A stretch of 64,000 bases of DNA from Atriophallophorus winterbourni (GCA_013407085.1 JACCGJ010020363.1:32509-96508); one strand, 5' to 3'. Numbered from the stretch's first letter, positions 21,501 to 28,972 are shown. Made by a program: numbers and translations. Notes: a model not told the origin generated them from the letters alone.

Positions 21501-22993
21501 CCGTGGAGCCAGCCGCACAAAAGTAAAGTAAAGTAAGTACATTTCGTCTTTCTTCATATCCTCTATTGGAATGGCGGGAAAAGCTTCTCTTGATTTTCCT
21601 GGGTGTAGATGCCACAAAGAAGTTGACTTGCTGATGTTGTTCACAAAACATGATGAAATTCGTTTCAAAATATGTTCTGTTTCTAAAGTCTCCCCCTCAG
21701 CCTTGTGCATTTGGGACTTTATTGCGTTGTGGCTGTATGACGATTAAATATTCGGTACGTGCTGCTACTGTGTTGCAGATGATGACTGGCCATGGATTTG
21801 CTGCTAAAATCGGAAGACTATGTGTGTATATGTGAGGGAATAGGAATATTGAAATCCAAGCGATGCGTGTTCACGTGCACCTTTTTATTCCGATCGATCT
21901 TGGACTGGCCATGTCGCAGCAATCAATAGTTTGAGCCGTTCGATGTTGACTGATCCCAGTTTTCTTGTTTCCACCGCTAGATCGTTTCCATGGCTGCCTG
22001 GATTTTACATGACATTGCATGTGGTATGGGCTTGAGACCAGTGCCATGAAACATCTTTGGAGATTTTCGATGCACTTTTATTTTCTAATCTATTCGTTTT
22101 GTTTTATAATCTTTGTATTTCCATCCTGCTGACACGTGGCATTCCCTATGAATGCTTTGTTTGAATTCTCTATGAATCTACGTTCTCTTCTTACCCTTCA
22201 ATCAGCAACAATGGACACGAGTAAATAGCTACTATCGCGAGATCAAAGCGATACCGGCAATAAAGCGCGAGGAAGTTCAGGAAATGCTACAACAGCATTC
22301 CACCGCACACTTTAACGATTTCAACATCTCATGGGCTCTGTTCGAGTTGTATACCAAATATGTGACGCCTTGCTACGAGTCGGTAAGCAGCTGCACATTC
22401 TCTACATTTCCCCGCAACCGTTTTGTCTAAACTCACCCGACTGCCTCCCTTTCCTGTAGCTGGTCGGTCAATTGCAGGAGCTCGCGTTTACCAACGCGCA
22501 GTCGTACAAGACCGACACAATCGCATGTTCGCTCTCCACTCGCAAGACCTCATCCAGTGCGTTTGAATTGTCCGATGCTACCAATCCTATTCAACTTCTT
22601 CACATTCTCTCCGAGGTGAACCACTGTTTGGGTAACCCAACCTCGCTGTCAATCCGAACATCCATTTACTCCAGTCACCCATCCGAAACTGTCCGATCGT
22701 ACCGGTTACCAACTGATTCTTGCCCACCGTTACCTGAAACCATGGCCGATCCCATCGAAGTGTTGCCCCAGCATTCGTTCTTTCCCAGTGGAGACACCAC
22801 CGAATATCCCGATACGCTGCGTTCATTACGAACGTTGACCACAGAATTCGCATTTGACGAGCTCGGCCAGCCCCAAGCGCATTGCTACAATCTGTATGGT
22901 CCCAACGGAACTGCGTCGCGAGACTCCGATCCGAGGCATTCAGGCATGACAAACGCTGCTCCGAGCAGTTCCTTTCCTCCCGCGGAGGCTTGA
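289..22993 (+). CDS. Plexin, semaphorin receptor (3' part of the gene, 17 exons)
   Basis: Plexins are single-pass receptors that bind semaphorins outside the cell and act inside through a RasGAP-like domain on Rap/Ras GTPases, guiding axons and cell movement. Joined exons: 289-533, 1592-1843, 4061-4154, 5424-5708, 5784-6131, 8654-8891, 10802-11049, 11141-11331, 12484-12631, 13028-13174, 14889-15057, 15883-15995, 16629-17387, 18543-18712, 19729-19924, 22206-22382, 22460-22993. Every junction is GT/AG with matching phase, and the total of 4314 nt is a multiple of three. In window numbering: IPT/TIG repeats at residues 1-420, membrane span 434-456, split GAP domain from about 490, Rho-binding insert about 700-850. 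The arginines needed for plexin GAP activity are present (R660/R661 in FRRSE, R1140 in MRFW). The Sema domain lies upstream. The A or B subtype was not resolved. Exon ends were chosen by eye and not tested against RNA. Confidence 0.93.
534..1591. other. Plexin intron 1 in window
   Basis: Contains a decayed repeat A copy at 1398-1535. The open stretch at 759-944 was considered as an exon, but skipping it gives the correct IPT spacing. Confidence 0.6.
1398..1535 (-). repeat. SINE-like repeat A, degraded copy
   Basis: Matches the internal part of repeat A (the AGAGACTGCACGTGGGC and GTCAGGTTGCCCAGG blocks with about 80-90% identity by eye). Both ends are missing. Orientation is defined so that the (ATACC)n tail is 3'. 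Confidence 0.75.
1592..1843 (+). CDS. Plexin exon 2: end of one IPT repeat, start of the next
   Basis: Residues 82-165. It opens with NLIVCRT, the second cysteine motif of a plexin IPT repeat, and ends with a segment (FFYSPDPQIHAIDG) that leads into the next repeat. Acceptor TTTTCACAG; donor GG|GTAGGT, phase 2. About 50 residues in the middle are serine/threonine/asparagine-rich and look like a lineage-specific loop. Confidence 0.85.
2418..2657 (+). repeat. SINE-like repeat A, near full length
   Basis: Runs from the GTGCAATCGTGCAGC start block to CTTGTGCTTTCATACC, with an (ATACC)3 tail. It shares the blocks CTAAATTGATTGGCCACCGG, GAGCTGCATGCTGAAACAC and TAGGCCTGGGCAACCTGACA with the other copies. 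It lies in the plexin intron after exon 2. Confidence 0.85.
3252..3345 (-). repeat. SINE-like repeat A, fragment
   Basis: A 90-bp piece covering the CACAGTCGGAGACTGCGCG and CTGTCAGGTTGTCCAG blocks. It lies in a plexin intron. Confidence 0.7.
4061..4154 (+). CDS. Plexin exon 3: IPT repeat core
   Basis: Residues 166-197. GGTTIRVHGEFL followed by EEPRLVFYF matches the strand pattern of the last full plexin IPT repeat. Acceptor TTTTGCACAG; donor A|GTAAGT at phase 0. The first base completes a glycine begun in the previous exon, which makes the glycine run expected at this point. Confidence 0.85.
4155..5423. other. Plexin intron 3 in window
   Basis: No repeat family or exon recognised. Joining 4154 to 5424 gives the conserved length of the IPT repeat. 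Confidence 0.55.
5424..5708 (+). CDS. Plexin exon 4: IPT repeat and MDGV motif
   Basis: Residues 198-292. It begins with a cysteine motif (LECFSPTL) that closes the preceding repeat and ends with AYGFMMDGVTDSRVYG, equivalent to the conserved GFxMDxV segment of plexins. A long polar insert lies between them. The acceptor is TAG at 5421-5423; the donor AAT|GTAAGT is phase 0. The following intron is only 75 bp. Confidence 0.82.
5784..6131 (+). CDS. Plexin exon 5: last IPT repeat before the membrane
   Basis: Residues 293-408. The DPEV-IPF start corresponds to the YxPDP motif of plexins. A central segment ends in a cysteine motif (NEIRCDL), and VTVQ leads into the membrane-proximal part. Acceptor TTATTCCAG; donor CAG|GTACGG, phase 0. 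The exon is 348 nt and open throughout. Confidence 0.87.
6215..6600 (-). repeat. Hammerhead-family repeat, two decayed tandem units
   Basis: Two units about 232 bp apart (GTGAGGCTTGTAAC at 6258 and GTGAGTCTTGTAAC near 6491). The ribozyme site keeps CCGGTTTCTGGC but has lost the CTGATGA box, so it is likely inactive. It lies next to the Penelope-like fragment in the plexin intron. Confidence 0.7.
6720..7935 (+). mobile_element. Penelope-like retroelement fragment with GIY-YIG nuclease
   Basis: The plus-strand frame at 7171-7470 reads YRINCKDCTGVYIAQTSREI then RIEEHRKR, the GIY-YIG endonuclease of Penelope-like elements, ending in a stop after the ERLHA segment. Before it, 6836-7130 holds a broken tail of the reverse transcriptase (DTDAVLRY, YPSEK-like segments). 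After it comes the 3' terminal region, shared with copies near 31.7 and 37.3 kb. At 6720-6835 the same terminal sequence appears inverted, so the copy is flanked by an inverted terminus. It lies in a plexin intron and is not functional. Confidence 0.85.
8195..8340 (+). mobile_element. RTE-like LINE 3' end, fragment
   Basis: Diverged: GGGAGAGACTGTTCCTCCTG to TCGACATCTACCGATGGAGG. It lies in the plexin intron before exon 6. Confidence 0.6.
8654..8891 (+). CDS. Plexin exon 6: transmembrane segment and juxtamembrane helix
   Basis: Residues 409-487. An 18-residue lead is followed by a 23-residue hydrophobic span at 434-456 and then a charged stretch (WRQFAWRQRDYQTRL), which gives the usual topology with the C-terminus inside. 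The charged part continues as the juxtamembrane helix. The acceptor is TAG at 8651-8653. The donor G|GTTGGT is weak, but phase 1 fits the next exon exactly. Confidence 0.9.
8990..9231 (-). repeat. SINE-like repeat A, full copy with target duplication
   Basis: A complete unit of about 242 bp on the minus strand, with its (ATACC)n tail at the left edge. The 12-mer AGGTCAGTGGTA occurs at both 8978-8989 and 9232-9243 and reads as a target-site duplication. This copy therefore defines the element's boundaries. No polymerase III A/B boxes were recognised with confidence. Confidence 0.85.
9296..9455 (+). repeat. SINE-like repeat A, diverged
   Basis: Diverged 3' two-thirds of repeat A (GTCTAGTTCTGGGCAACCTG block). 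The tail has been lost. Confidence 0.65.
9625..9845 (+). repeat. SINE-like repeat A
   Basis: All internal blocks are present with small deletions. The tail has decayed to an ACATAACATACAT-rich stretch reaching about 9890. Confidence 0.75.
10366..10535 (-). repeat. SINE-like repeat A
   Basis: The 3' two-thirds of the unit on the minus strand (GCACAAGCCTGATCCAGGC to GCTCACTACCGGTGG-like end). It lies about 270 bp before plexin exon 7. Confidence 0.75.
10802..11049 (+). CDS. Plexin exon 7: start of the cytoplasmic GAP domain
   Basis: Residues 488-570. DFIELQTSM, then PYRDYRTF and LFPEYH, match the conserved first helices of the plexin cytoplasmic region. The last 40 residues are a proline/serine/asparagine-rich loop not typical of vertebrate plexins. 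The donor is TCG|GTTAGT after 11049 and the next intron is 91 bp. Confidence 0.87.
11141..11331 (+). CDS. Plexin exon 8: GAP domain, first half
   Basis: Residues 571-633. SLFHALISNRTFLCLLVRVI, then DKSRVASLLSAILQ, align with the conserved plexin block ending in VASLxxxALQ. Acceptor TTCTCTCAAG; donor CG|GTGAGT, phase 2. Confidence 0.92.
11332..12483. other. Plexin intron before exon 9
   Basis: One repeat A copy at 11390-11597. The rest (11598-12483) is AT-rich and unrecognised. Confidence 0.6.
11390..11597 (+). repeat. SINE-like repeat A
   Basis: A well-preserved copy starting at GCTAACACCGTGC and ending in an (ATACC)2-3 tail. It is inserted 60 bp after plexin exon 8. Confidence 0.85.
12484..12631 (+). 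CDS. Plexin exon 9: catalytic double arginine
   Basis: Residues 634-683. FRRSETIADK followed by SNWLTFLLH is the plexin motif that carries the paired arginines (R660/R661, codons 12560-12565) known to be required for GAP activity. Acceptor TATTCTCAG; donor TTG|GTGAGT, phase 0. Confidence 0.94.
13028..13174 (+). CDS. Plexin exon 10: GAP to Rho-binding-domain linker
   Basis: Residues 684-732. ENLFYLYRALLQQINMGPRD, then AVTGKARYTL, are near-identical in pattern to the region just before the Rho-GTPase-binding insert of plexins. Acceptor TTTTCTTAG; donor GTG|GTATGT, phase 0. Confidence 0.94.
13175..14888. other. Plexin intron before exon 11
   Basis: Antisense RTE fragment at 13640-14690. 13175-13639 holds nothing recognised. 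Confidence 0.6.
13640..14690 (-). mobile_element. RTE-like LINE, 3' fragment
   Basis: Minus-strand segments FTYLGSCINNSASI, LLYGCETWTLRKEH and LHRLRWLGHVLRMPD form the C-terminal thumb region of an RTE-type reverse transcriptase. The 3' untranslated part is shared with the 24.5-kb LINE. It lies in the plexin intron between exons 10 and 11. Confidence 0.85.
14889..15057 (+). CDS. Plexin exon 11: Rho-GTPase-binding domain, part 1
   Basis: Residues 733-788. The signature CDTITQAKEKILDALY followed by IPYS marks the ubiquitin-like Rho-binding domain, which binds Rac/Rnd proteins and regulates the receptor. Acceptor TTTCACAG; donor CG|GTAAGC, phase 1. Confidence 0.95.
15058..15882. other. Plexin intron before exon 12
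   Basis: No gene or repeat recognised. Confidence 0.55.
15883..15995 (+). CDS. Plexin exon 12: Rho-GTPase-binding domain, part 2
   Basis: Residues 789-826. KPGRFIMSDWD corresponds to the strand after the DLEW segment of plexins (the ARIILQDED region). Acceptor TTTTAAG; donor GGT|GTAAGT, phase 0. Confidence 0.85.
15996..16628. other. Plexin intron before exon 13
   Basis: An RTE 3' scrap at 16375-16525. The remainder is unrecognised. Confidence 0.55.
16375..16525 (-). mobile_element. RTE-like LINE 3' end, fragment
   Basis: About 150 bp of the (AAC)n-tailed family (CTCCTTCGGTCGATGTCGAC and GCAGCGCGTG blocks), ending about 100 bp upstream of plexin exon 13. Confidence 0.7.
16629..17387 (+). 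CDS. Plexin exon 13: end of Rho-binding domain plus a long polar insert
   Basis: Residues 827-1079. It opens with ADNSRVALLSRQ, equal to the DGSSVALVPKQ strand of plexins, and ends with EVFFNRLMVTR, equal to the EIYLTRLLATK segment. Vertebrate plexins have roughly 70-90 residues between these landmarks; here there are about 220, rich in Ser, Asn, Thr and Arg and without a domain I recognise. The acceptor is AACTTCCAG and the donor CGA|GTAGGT. The 759-nt reading frame is fully open. Confidence 0.88.
17560..18015 (+). mobile_element. Non-autonomous repeat sharing an RTE 3' end
   Basis: About 450 bp with no coding frame of its own. Its last 50 bases (GCCGACTCATCCTCCAGG, GCACAAAAGTAAAGTA) match the 3' end of the LINE at 21.5 kb, while the body (GCCTGGGAGGGCATTTC, GGGATACCCGATCGCGGG) is different. 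This is the usual design of a SINE or deletion derivative mobilised by that LINE. Confidence 0.65.
18070..18235 (-). repeat. SINE-like repeat A
   Basis: A diverged minus-strand copy, placed about 55 bp downstream of a different RTE-tailed repeat in the plexin intron before exon 14. Confidence 0.7.
18543..18712 (+). CDS. Plexin exon 14: GAP domain, second half
   Basis: Residues 1080-1135. YVDKLFEVIFS, then PFPIKYLFDFLDTQA and HTWKSN, are hallmark plexin sequences. The acceptor is TTTGCAAG; the donor TG|GTGAGG is phase 2, and the split codon becomes the conserved cysteine of the TWKSNC motif. Confidence 0.95.
18713..19728. other. Plexin intron before exon 15
   Basis: No gene or repeat recognised; T-rich near the acceptor. 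Confidence 0.55.
19729..19924 (+). CDS. Plexin exon 15: second catalytic arginine
   Basis: Residues 1136-1201. LQMRFWNQIITNLDYVFDI carries R1140 (codon 19739-19741), which corresponds to the second conserved GAP arginine of plexins. The acceptor AAAAAG has a poor pyrimidine tract, but phase and homology agree. Donor GCG|GTAAGT, phase 0. Confidence 0.94.
20035..20430 (-). mobile_element. RTE-like LINE 3' end, second copy
   Basis: Same sequence as 59015-59415 by eye, with a GTTGTTGTTGG tail near 20041. It follows plexin exon 15 by about 110 bp. Confidence 0.78.
20860..21540 (+). mobile_element. RTE-like LINE, 3' fragment with (AAGTA)n tail
   Basis: An open frame at 20953-21495 carries TRVYQAAIRPVLLYGCETW, RRRLQWFGHVLRKTD and the C-terminal DRRAWAGAIRDI. 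It ends in AAAGTAAAGTAAAGTAAGTA. It is sense-oriented in the plexin intron before exon 16. Confidence 0.87.
22206..22382 (+). CDS. Plexin exon 16: C-terminal helices of the GAP domain
   Basis: Residues 1202-1260. WTRVNSYYREIKAIPAI and FELYTKYV match the WVxRYYxxIxxMPAI and EIYSYITKY landmarks near the plexin C-terminus. Acceptor TCAATCAG; donor TCG|GTAAGC, phase 0. It follows a 2.3-kb intron filled with LINE debris. Confidence 0.93.
22460..22993 (+). CDS. Plexin final exon: C-terminus with an extra tail, stop TGA
   Basis: Residues 1261-1437. The first 25 residues follow the last conserved plexin helix. Vertebrate plexins end there, but this frame stays open for about 150 more residues, rich in Ser, Thr, Pro and His. 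No PDZ-binding ending is evident; the last residues are PPAEA. Acceptor CCTGTAG; stop at 22991-22993. No AATAAA was seen in the following 500 bases. Confidence 0.87.
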   Translation: MVGQLQELAFTNAQSYKTDTIACSLSTRKTSSSAFELSDATNPIQLLHILSEVNHCLGNPTSLSIRTSIYSSHPSETVRSYRLPTDSCPPLPETMADPIEVLPQHSFFPSGDTTEYPDTLRSLRTLTTEFAFDELGQPQAHCYNLYGPNGTASRDSDPRHSGMTNAAPSSSFPPAEA

Positions 22994-23422
22994 AATGGCG
23001 ATCTTCATTAGAGGGCGAATTCGTGTGTAGATGCATTTAGATTTCCACTGCTTGTCCCCAACGTCTACCTCGTTTTGTGTGGCTTTTCGTGTGTTATCTT
23101 GCGGGAAAGACTTGTGAAATTGAATTCCTGGTTGGCGAGTTGTATTTCTCCTCGTGACAAGTGCTCAATTCAATGTTGTAAGTACTTTCTAGATGACCAT
23201 ATGCTGTACACGTTCGTCGCAGTGTTTTACTTTACCGATTGTGGTTGTTTATTTGGTTGACGGTTTTCGGATTCCCATCAGATCAATGTTTCCGATACGA
23301 ACGAGTGTGACCATCTTTTGTATAACTCGTGAATCATTCCGTGAAAACCATGTTTCGTTCACATTTTAACAATCATCCATTTATGCACTCTTGTTCTGTT
23401 TGTTTTTACGGGCATCCATGTC
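22994..23422. other. Region after the plexin stop (3' UTR candidate)
   Basis: Likely includes the plexin 3' UTR. No AATAAA was seen and the transcript end is not defined. Confidence 0.4.
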
Positions 23423-23475
23423 AAAATTCAAGATTTATGGTGGAAAAAGCAAATAGCTGTACAATACCATAAGAT
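23423..23475 (-). repeat. CR1-family 3' terminal word
   Basis: TTCAAGATTTATGGTGGAAAAAGC, the same terminus as the LINE copies at 37.98, 52.03 and 63.65 kb, with no coding part left. It immediately precedes the MULE relic. Confidence 0.6.
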
Positions 23476-23477
23476 AT

Positions 23478-24275
23478 GGTGGCCGGTCACTTAATCCCCA
23501 GGGAAGGTATTTAAGATAAGAAGTTATTTAAATGTGTGCAAAGACTCTCGAATATGGTACAAGTAGCAAAGGTCGAAGGACATTAATTTACATGGGAAAC
23601 GAGTTTTGGTTCTAGAAGCAATCAAATAATGGCAATATTAATTGGAGATGTAGTAAGTTTGTCACACACAAGTGTAGATCGATTATGAGGCAGACGATGA
23701 TTTACGCCTCATGATTAGAGGCCTACCAGCGTTGGCTTTTGTGCCGTTGAATGATGTAGTCGACACATTTGAGATTTGAGCCGAATCTATGCCTCAAAGT
23801 GAGAGGATGAATGAACTGTTATCTTATTTTAAACATACCTTTGTTTGAGGTAGAAGAGAAAACTTTGTACCAGCTATATTTCCACCTGAAACTTGGAATA
23901 AGTATGAAGACGCTCGAACGAATAATGCTGTAGAAGGCTGGCATCATGCATTGCAGTCACTCTTTTCTTGTCAACATTTCACCATGTGGACATTTCTTAA
24001 CGGTTTGCGAAAGGATTACCGACAGCAGACGGCCACTCTTCATATCAAACACAAGACAAAGTATGCTGAGATATGCGCCAGGACATCTCGAGCAATTCAG
24101 CGTTACTCAACTACGGAAAGATTGACGTTTTTAAAATCAATTGCATATCTCCCTGCTAAATAAATTCATTTGAACGAATTCTGCATTCTTCAGAAGTTAT
24201 CAAACTGGGGATTAAGTGACTGGGGATGAAGTGCCTTGGTGATTAAATGTCTGGGGATTGAGTGTCAGTAAACCT
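23478..24275 (+). mobile_element. MULE-type DNA transposon relic
   Basis: The plus-strand reading FPPETWNKYEDART, NNAVEGWHHALQS, then TMWTFLNGLRKD is the MULE transposase signature (RTNNAVEGWH). The body is short and frameshifted. The edges are inverted: GGTGGCCGGTCACTTAATCCCC at the left and repeated GGGGATTAAGTG-type words at the right (24207-24265). It is non-autonomous. Confidence 0.75.
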
Positions 24276-24492
24276 AAGATATACGTATAAAAGTTAAACG
24301 AATTGTACTTTAATGTCCATGTACAGTGACTGTGCTCTTTAGGCATAAATGCTGCATTATCTTTGAGCTGTGCATGCTGATCAATCTAAGCTTTAGAGTT
24401 CGCCGTGGACAGTAAGTTCACCGTTGTCCGTGACCCGTGATCGCCAGGGCTGCGCAGTGTCGTTTGTTTGTCATCTAACTGAATCCAATCTT

Positions 24493-27085
24493 ACATCATC
24501 ATCATGGGGAGCACTACACCGGTAACAAGTAACAAGTACTTAACTGCCATATAACCATGACACGGTAAACATTCCAGATAGATGGGGAAGAGTAGGACCT
24601 AAAATACTACTGAACCTGTACAGTTTGCACAGCCACGCTGGGATGAGGTGCCTACACCTCGAACCAAACATGCATCCAAACAAGTTTCGTGAACGAGTAG
24701 AGCGACATCATCACAACAGNNNNNNNNNNNNNNNNNNNNTGCGGATTTCCTCTTCACACGAGCGCTTCCAAGATAGCCTTCGGCGTCCGCCCGTCTCTTC
24801 ACGATTGGGTTCCATACCAGAGTATGACGCGTGATGTCATCATAAGGTTTCCGCAAGGTGTGCTCAACCCATCTCCACTTTCTTCTACTGATCTGCTGGG
24901 CGATCGGGTCCTCAGCAGCAATCTGCCACAGGTCTTGATTCCTGATCTTTTCTGGCCATTTTACCCCAATAATTCGGCGAAGGCGATTATTGTGGAATGA
25001 TTGCAAGCGGCCAGAAGACTTTGCGGTCACTCGCCAGGTTTCCGATCCATATAGTAGCACGGATTTGACGTTGCTTCTGAATATACGGAGTGTCGTGCGT
25101 TTGGGACAGAACCTCGACTCCCAATGGGTTTCAACGCTATGACGCGTATCTGGCTTTGCCGATTCTGGCGACTATGTCTTACGTCAGTGACACCACTTAT
25201 TGAAAACAATGCTTTGCCGAGGTAGACAAAATTGCGTGACGTCTTTGACTGCTTTTACCAATTGATGGTGATTGACGGGTGCTCATAAGTTAGCACACGC
25301 GGACTCTGTTGTTGCGGTATTCACGCGTAGTCCTGCATATGAAGCAAAGTGTGCTAGTCTATCGGTCTTTCTCTGAAGAAGTTGGGGGTCACGTGATATC
25401 AAGCAGACATCATCAGCGTATTCCAGATCCTCCAAATGCTCGGATTCCTTCCAATCGATACCATTCCTCTCAACTTTTACTGTCTGTTTCATTATCCAGT
25501 CTATTACCAACAGAAAAATCATTGGGGAAAACAGGCATCCATGGCGAACGCCAGTCTCAACTCCAAATGGATCGGTCAGTCTTCCGTTGTGAATTACCTG
25601 ACAGGAGGCACCGTCATACAGCTGCTTTATGAGGTCCATGTACAGCGGTGGGACCCCATAGTGTGGCAAAAGCTTCCATATGAATTCGCGGTCCACACTG
25701 TCGAAGGCTTTCTCAAAATCTATGAAGTTGAGGCAAAGAGGCGATTGCCATTCAATGCTTTGTTCAATTATTATGCGGAGGGTCGCAATTTGGTCGATGC
25801 CAGACTTTTGTTTTCTGAAGCCTGATTGCTCTGGCCGTAACACTTGGTCGATAGCGTCGCGCAAACCCATAAGGATGATGCGTGTAAGTACTTTACTAGG
25901 GACTGAGAGCAGAATGATACCTCGCCAGTTTTTGCATAGCCTCAGATCCCCTTTCTTAGGAAGTTTGACCAAATGACCTCTTTTCCAATCATTTGGGACC
26001 CGTCTTTCTGACCAGATTTTCTGCAGCAGAGGAAGTAACATATCAGCCGAGGTGTCCAAATCAGCCTTCAGAGCTTCTGGTGGAATCCCATCTGGACCTG
26101 GTGCTTTGCCATTCTTTAGCGATTTTAAGGCAAAAAGGATTTCATTTCGACCGGGGGGTCGGTGTTTACGTCTAGCAAATTTGTTGCTGGTGGGATGTCA
26201 GTGACTGAAGTAGGTGCTGGTCGATTTAGGAGTTCCTTGAAGTGCTCCATCCATCGCTTTCTTTGCACCGATTCCTGACTGATAAGGTTACCTTCACCGT
26301 CCTTTATTATTTTGCCGTAAGGTATTTTCCTTCCTGATAAGGTTCTGGTAATGTTGTAGCCGGTGTTCAGGTCTCTCTTTTCTGCTGCATTTTCCGCCTC
26401 CGTTGCCAGCATTTCATAGAACCGCCTCTTGTCACTTCTGGCACTTCGTTTCACGTCTTTATTTAGGGAGCCGTATTGTTTGATCAGTTGGTTTTTCTGC
26501 TTGGTGTCCTTACACCGGAGGATCTGTTGTTTCAGCTGCCTTCTCGAGTTGATCAGTGTCCAAGTCTCACTCGAGATCCACTCTTTGTCTTTCTTTACCC
26601 GTCTGCCAATTACGTGCTTACAAGTGTCTTGCCAACAGTCTTTCAGAGCGGTCCAGTGTTCATTTATTGGGAGTTCAGGGGTTAAGTTGTTGAGCGATTC
26701 GAATCTGTTTTTCAGTGAGATTGAGAAAATCTCTCTTGTACGCTCTTCCCTTAGTTTCTGCGTGTGATACTTTATACTAGGCCGACTGCCGGTTTCGTAG
26801 AAAGCTCTCAACTTGATTTTAATTTTGGCCATTAGAAGGTAGTGATCTGAAGCAACATTCGCACCTCACATTACGCGTGTATCAAGGAGACTATGTCTCC
26901 ACTTTCGTGAAATCGATAGGTGATCGATTTGATTGGCAGTAACGCCATCAGGCGATGTCCAGGTGGCCTTGTGGATGTTTCGGTGTTGAAAGATGCTGCC
27001 TCCGATGACCAGATCGTTGAGCGAAAATCTGCGAAAACTTCACCGTTCTCATTCATTTCACCTAGGACATGCGTACCCATCACAG
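24493..27085 (-). mobile_element. RTE-like non-LTR retrotransposon, 5'-truncated, interrupted
   Basis: In 5'-3' order on the minus strand: the end of an APE endonuclease (LGEMNENGEVFADF near 27060), a linker, and a reverse transcriptase. The transcriptase carries NWRGIILLSVPSKV, FIDFEKAFDSVDR, GVRHGC and EYADDV (25283-26059). A thumb region with LLYGSETWRVT and the 3' end with a (GAT)n-like tail at about 24495 follow. Frameshifts separate the pieces. The 20-base assembly gap lies in the C-terminal part. Inactive. Confidence 0.88.
24720..24739. other. Assembly gap, 20 unknown bases
   Basis: Twenty consecutive N. The size looks like a placeholder, so the true distance is unknown. It lies within the 3' part of the minus-strand LINE. 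Confidence 0.99.
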
Positions 27086-28654
27086 ATTCTCAAAACCTAG
27101 CAAGTCTGCATTTACCGCTCCCACTTTCAATCGTATCGCTTATTCCATTAAATGACCCAATTTTCTCCATCAGCGACAGCCTTCGTCATTCAAGTTTTAG
27201 ATTTTTAAACGTTTTGTTTTGCCACGCTTTTCTGTTTTATGGGGTGGCATACGGTATTGCATGCGCTTTGCAGAGTTCGACTGTACAAGGATGTGTAAAT
27301 TGGATCATGTGCTTTGATTCGTACTTCCGTCCAGTATCAGGGGCGTAAATCTTACTGAGGTTTTCTGAGTACCATATTTCAGAGGACGCTATCTAATGTG
27401 ATATTGTGAGCAGTAGACTTTTTGTTAAGGTGGTTGACGGCAACTTTTACTGTAGTAATTGTGGCGTTGAATCAAGCGTTGGTCCTACAAACATAGAAGC
27501 TCCACTTATAATTACTTCTTTGCTTACTCAAATGATCATTTTTTCAGGTTAAATGTTTGTGTTATATTATACCAGAGCTGAACCCAAATAATAATTACTC
27601 AAAACACTGAAAATCTTTATAAACTATTGGTCACAATTACCTAACTAGACCCAACACTACTCGCAGCTAGAACAGAGGCGGTCCTTTTGGGTGAAAAGCC
27701 ATTACCGTCTCTAACCAAAAGGCAAATTAGGTTGCGCAAGTAAAATAGACCAATCAAAATCGAGAATCAGAGTTTCGAAGGAGAAAGCTTTCCCAAACAG
27801 TTTGCCTGTAACGGAACATTACTGTGCTCATGGCAACCTTATAGAAATCCTCTGAGTGATGTGGAATTCACCAGAGATTCTCGCCGCAAAGCAGTGTGCT
27901 ATCGAAATCAAACAATTCAAGAGTAAGGAAGGTATGTGACTGGAAGAGTCGGAATGGCATTGAAATGTTTGTTAATGTTTAGATGCGGTTTCGAGAATCA
28001 CCCGGAACGTGTATCGACATGTCTTCCGGATGAAAGTGCCATCATCGGCAATATATTCCTTGAGAACTAATGTGACTATAGTGATGTTGTACGCCTTCTT
28101 GATTAATATAATGTAGTCTTCTGGCTTCACTATCGGCGGATTTTTAAAATGCCTTTCAGATTGTTGAAGCAATTTTGGTCCTTTCAATACATCATAAAAG
28201 ATTTCATGCCACATTCTGGAAGCCTTTTGAACGCCGAAGAAACAAACGAGCTTGACCTCACAAGTGTACATCGTACCAATTGCGTAGAGTACTTGTGGGA
28301 CTCCCCTCGTGGGTTAAATAATTCGGGAAATTCCGCGATTTATTTTGATTTTTCCTTTGTGGTCAGATAGATAACTCGTGAACCTAGTAAACACATTTCC
28401 GTCCTGACAGTATCTCAGCCCCTCTGTGTCAGGTGACTGCAGCATTTTTCTTCACTCGAAGAGAGTAATTTCATGTGTACAGTAAAGCGAACATCCTTTG
28501 ACTGGCGTTGGTTACATTGTCTGTATATACCACTCACACACATCAATCTTACTTCACAGTGTTTTTAATGTTTCAATTCTATTTGCATTAACTCACTGTT
28601 TCCATCTGATGAATACAATTATGTGATACTGTGGTATGCGTTGAATCAAATAAA
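27086..28654. other. Intergenic stretch
   Basis: Apart from the unrecognised frame at 27972-28271 and a scrap of repeat A at about 28403-28430, nothing was recognised. Confidence 0.5.
27972..28271 (-). CDS. Unrecognised 99-residue open frame
   Basis: A complete ATG-to-TAA frame on the minus strand with balanced composition: MYTCEVKLVCFFGVQ, WHEIFYDVLKG and VKPEDYIILIKKAY. Unlike the LINE debris around it, it matches none of the repeats repeated elsewhere in the window. I do not recognise the family. It could be an exon, a small single-exon gene or a degraded element. Confidence 0.25.
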   Translation of the reverse strand: MYTCEVKLVCFFGVQKASRMWHEIFYDVLKGPKLLQQSERHFKNPPIVKPEDYIILIKKAYNITIVTLVLKEYIADDGTFIRKTCRYTFRVILETASKH

Positions 28655-28695
28655 CTACACAGTGATGTGTTGCTCACATCCCCCGAACTTACATT

Positions 28696-28733
28696 CCGCT
28701 ACCGGTTTCTGGCTGTTTGCCATCATCAAATGG
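28696..28733 (-). ncRNA. Hammerhead ribozyme motif, mutated core
   Basis: The partner of the copy 239 bp downstream. The core reads TTGATGA on the minus strand in place of CTGATGA. Confidence 0.5.
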
Positions 28734-28934
28734 AGACAGTAAGATTAGGTTCAGTGAGTCTTGAAACAGTGGATAAGTGGTAAACAAGGTTATACTTGAA
28801 TGCCTCTGTTGCATAGGGTTCGTACAACGAACCACGATGTTCAAACAGAATCACAAAGCGATTCGTGGTCAAGCACTCAAGGCGCTTATGGTTGACTAAA
28901 GTGATGTGTTGAACACATCCCCCGAACGTGCACT

Positions 28935-28972
28935 CCACTACCGGTTTCTGGCCGTTTGCCATCAGCAGGTGG
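28935..28972 (-). ncRNA. Hammerhead ribozyme motif, mutated core
   Basis: On the minus strand, stem I CCAC/GTGG, GAAAC and ACCGGT are intact. The box reads CTGCTGATGG, so alignment of the core is shifted. Confidence 0.5.

Larger units (their letters stand above)
19925..22205. other. Plexin intron before exon 16
   Basis: Two LINE fragments of opposite orientation (20035-20430 and 20860-21540). A diverged scrap of the first family also lies at 19935-20010. 21541-22205 is unrecognised. Confidence 0.6.

Noticed and set aside
25309..26767. Plus-strand open frames across the 25-27 kb region
   Set aside because: They are shadows of the minus-strand reverse transcriptase, which has the family motifs.
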